DNA from: Nitrososphaera sp. | GTDB lineage: Archaea; Thermoproteota; Nitrososphaeria; Nitrososphaerales; Nitrososphaeraceae | Assembly (NCBI GenBank): GCA_023252395.1 | Contig: JAJPDY010000095.1 | Coordinates: forward strand, 1 to 5,440 | Reading direction: 5' to 3' | DNA length: 5,440 bases | Shown here: positions 4,662 to 5,440 of the stretch, in pieces | How positions within the stretch are numbered: the stretch's first letter is position 1 | Layout: every line of letters begins with the position of its first letter | Notes under the pieces: generated by a model | The model's database searches: none | The model's input: the letters and a program-made list of their open reading frames with translations, nothing else | Told to the model about the DNA's origin: nothing | Position numbers and translations under genes: made by a program

Positions 4662-5115
4662 GCAAAAGACAGTGACAAAGCAGCAAAAGACCATAGTTGT
4701 CGACGCTGCAAACTGCATTGCTGGCAGGATGTGCTCGCACGTTTCAAAGCTCTTGTTGCAGGGCAACAGGGTAACCATAGTCAACGCCGAGCGGGCAATG
4801 CTGTCAGGCGCGCGCTACAAGACCATTGAATTATACAAAGAGCACCTTGAAATTAATTCAGTCACAAACCCAATCCACGGACCGTTCCACCCAAGGAGGC
4901 CGGACACAATGATATCAAAGATGGTAAGGGGCATGGTTCCAAAGAGAAAGTCAAGCGGAATTGAAGCATTCAAACATCTGAGAGTATATATCGGGGTGCC
5001 GGAAGAAATGAAAGGTGCCAAGATGGAGTCGTTTGCTGACTCGAAAATAACAAAGCCAGAATCATACTATATTTCGATGGGCGATGTTGCAAAGGAGCTA
5101 GGGTGGAAGGCATGA
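4654..5115 (+). CDS. rpl13: Large ribosomal subunit protein uL13 (L13)
   Basis: A universal large-subunit protein, 153 residues here, in the archaeal range (about 140-160). VVDAANCIAGRMCSHVSKLL (15-34) is the opening strand and helix typical of L13. VTIVNAERAMLSG (40-52), GPFHPRRPDTMISKMVRGMV (76-95) and FKHLRVYIGVPEE (106-118) follow, with the archaeal-style MVPKRKSSGIEAF linking the last two. Translation most likely starts at TTG 4654, which overlaps the rpl18e stop by 8 bp (TTGGCTGA) and has GGGGTG 7 nt upstream; residues 1-12 are a short polar, Lys/Gln-rich lead. The stop overlaps the rps9 ATG as ATGA. Identity is secure; only the exact start is inferred. Confidence 0.95.
   Translation: MAEQKTVTKQQKTIVVDAANCIAGRMCSHVSKLLLQGNRVTIVNAERAMLSGARYKTIELYKEHLEINSVTNPIHGPFHPRRPDTMISKMVRGMVPKRKSSGIEAFKHLRVYIGVPEEMKGAKMESFADSKITKPESYYISMGDVAKELGWKA
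5102..5106 (+). promoter_or_regulatory. Shine-Dalgarno-like site of rps9
   Basis: GGTGG ending 5 nt before the ATG at 5112, within the last codons of rpl13. The GTG inside it (5103) is in frame with the ATG and could act as an alternative start adding three residues, but its use as ribosome binding site is more likely. Confidence 0.4.
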
Positions 5116-5440
5116 CAAACAAGATAGACCTTTACCCGGGGCAGAGAAAGTCAAGCAGGGCTGTTGCTACCATTGCAAAGGGCTCTGGCAGAGTAAGGAT
5201 AAACAACACGCCGGCAGAGCTCGTGGCACCCGATGTCGCCAAGGAGCTCGTGATGACTCCAATCACTCTGGTTGGCGAGCTACGCAACAGGATTGACATC
5301 GATGTCCAGGTACACGGCGGCGGCTTTATGGGTCAGGCTTTTGCTAGCGCGGTCGCAATCTCTCGTGCTCTCACAGGGCAGGAAAAGGGTGGCAAGGACC
5401 CGAAAGAGCACCCGTTCACAAAGAGCGTGCGCGAAGAGAT
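5112..5440 (+). CDS. rps9: Small ribosomal subunit protein uS9 (S9), partial at the right edge
   Basis: The first 109 residues of uS9, whose C-terminal tail reaches the P-site tRNA on the 30S subunit. YPGQRKSSRAVATIAKGSGR (8-27) is the typical opening strand with the GxRK-x-x-R-A-x-A motif. RVRINNTPAEL (27-37), IDIDVQVHGGGFMGQAFA (61-78) and AISRALTG (82-89) are also family marks. Residues 90-102 (QEKGGKDPKEHPF) are a polar loop. The reading frame is open to the end of the window; the missing part should hold the D-x-R/K-S/T-L-L segment and the basic tail ending in KSYR or similar. The ATG overlaps the rpl13 stop as ATGA, with GGTGG just upstream. In archaea the next genes are commonly rpoN and rpoK, but they lie outside this window. 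Confidence 0.95.
   Translation, partial: MTNKIDLYPGQRKSSRAVATIAKGSGRVRINNTPAELVAPDVAKELVMTPITLVGELRNRIDIDVQVHGGGFMGQAFASAVAISRALTGQEKGGKDPKEHPFTKSVREE

Noticed and set aside
1..5440. Mobile elements, CRISPR arrays, tRNA or rRNA genes, defence genes
   Set aside because: No transposase or integrase motifs, no spaced direct repeats and no clover-leaf pattern seen. All coding space is explained by conserved housekeeping genes.

Overview
The window is archaeal housekeeping chromosome. Three exosome subunits (Rrp4, Rrp41, Rrp42) next to SBDS and eL43, together with an archaeal D subunit of RNA polymerase followed by eL18, uL13 and uS9, occur together only in Archaea. The moderately GC-rich coding sequence, frequent TTG starts, leaderless-looking first genes and a short D subunit without an Fe-S domain fit an ammonia-oxidising thaumarchaeon of the Nitrososphaera type. 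That lineage call is an inference; no diagnostic marker gene is present.

The left two thirds (about 1-3503) lie on the minus strand. Read 5' to 3' they are SBDS, rrp4, rrp41, rrp42, rpl37ae (eL43), then the start of a gene that looks like KEOPS subunit Pcc1 and leaves the window at base 1. From rrp4 onward the genes are fused by 4-bp and 8-bp stop/start overlaps. A 114-bp gap separates SBDS from rrp4. It holds a TATA-like element and an unusual leader with a 16-codon upstream ORF. This is the archaeal exosome superoperon, which links 3'-5' RNA decay and tailing to ribosome maturation and, through Pcc1, tRNA t6A modification.

A 107-bp divergent intergenic region (3504-3610) carries one TATA-like box for each direction and a perfect 14-bp palindrome between them.

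The right part (3611-5440) is on the plus strand: rpoD/rpo3 (218 aa from a TTG start), rpl18e, rpl13 (TTG start) and the first 109 codons of rps9, which leaves the window at its right end. This is the conserved archaeal rpoD-L18e-L13-S9 ribosomal/polymerase cluster. Thus the two operons together cover transcription, ribosome building and RNA turnover.

I found no mobile element, CRISPR array, tRNA, rRNA or foreign-looking gene, and no stretch over 300 bp without a gene. I do not see a new biological system here. The items most worth a second look are the rrp4 leader, the intergenic palindrome and the start codon assignments.
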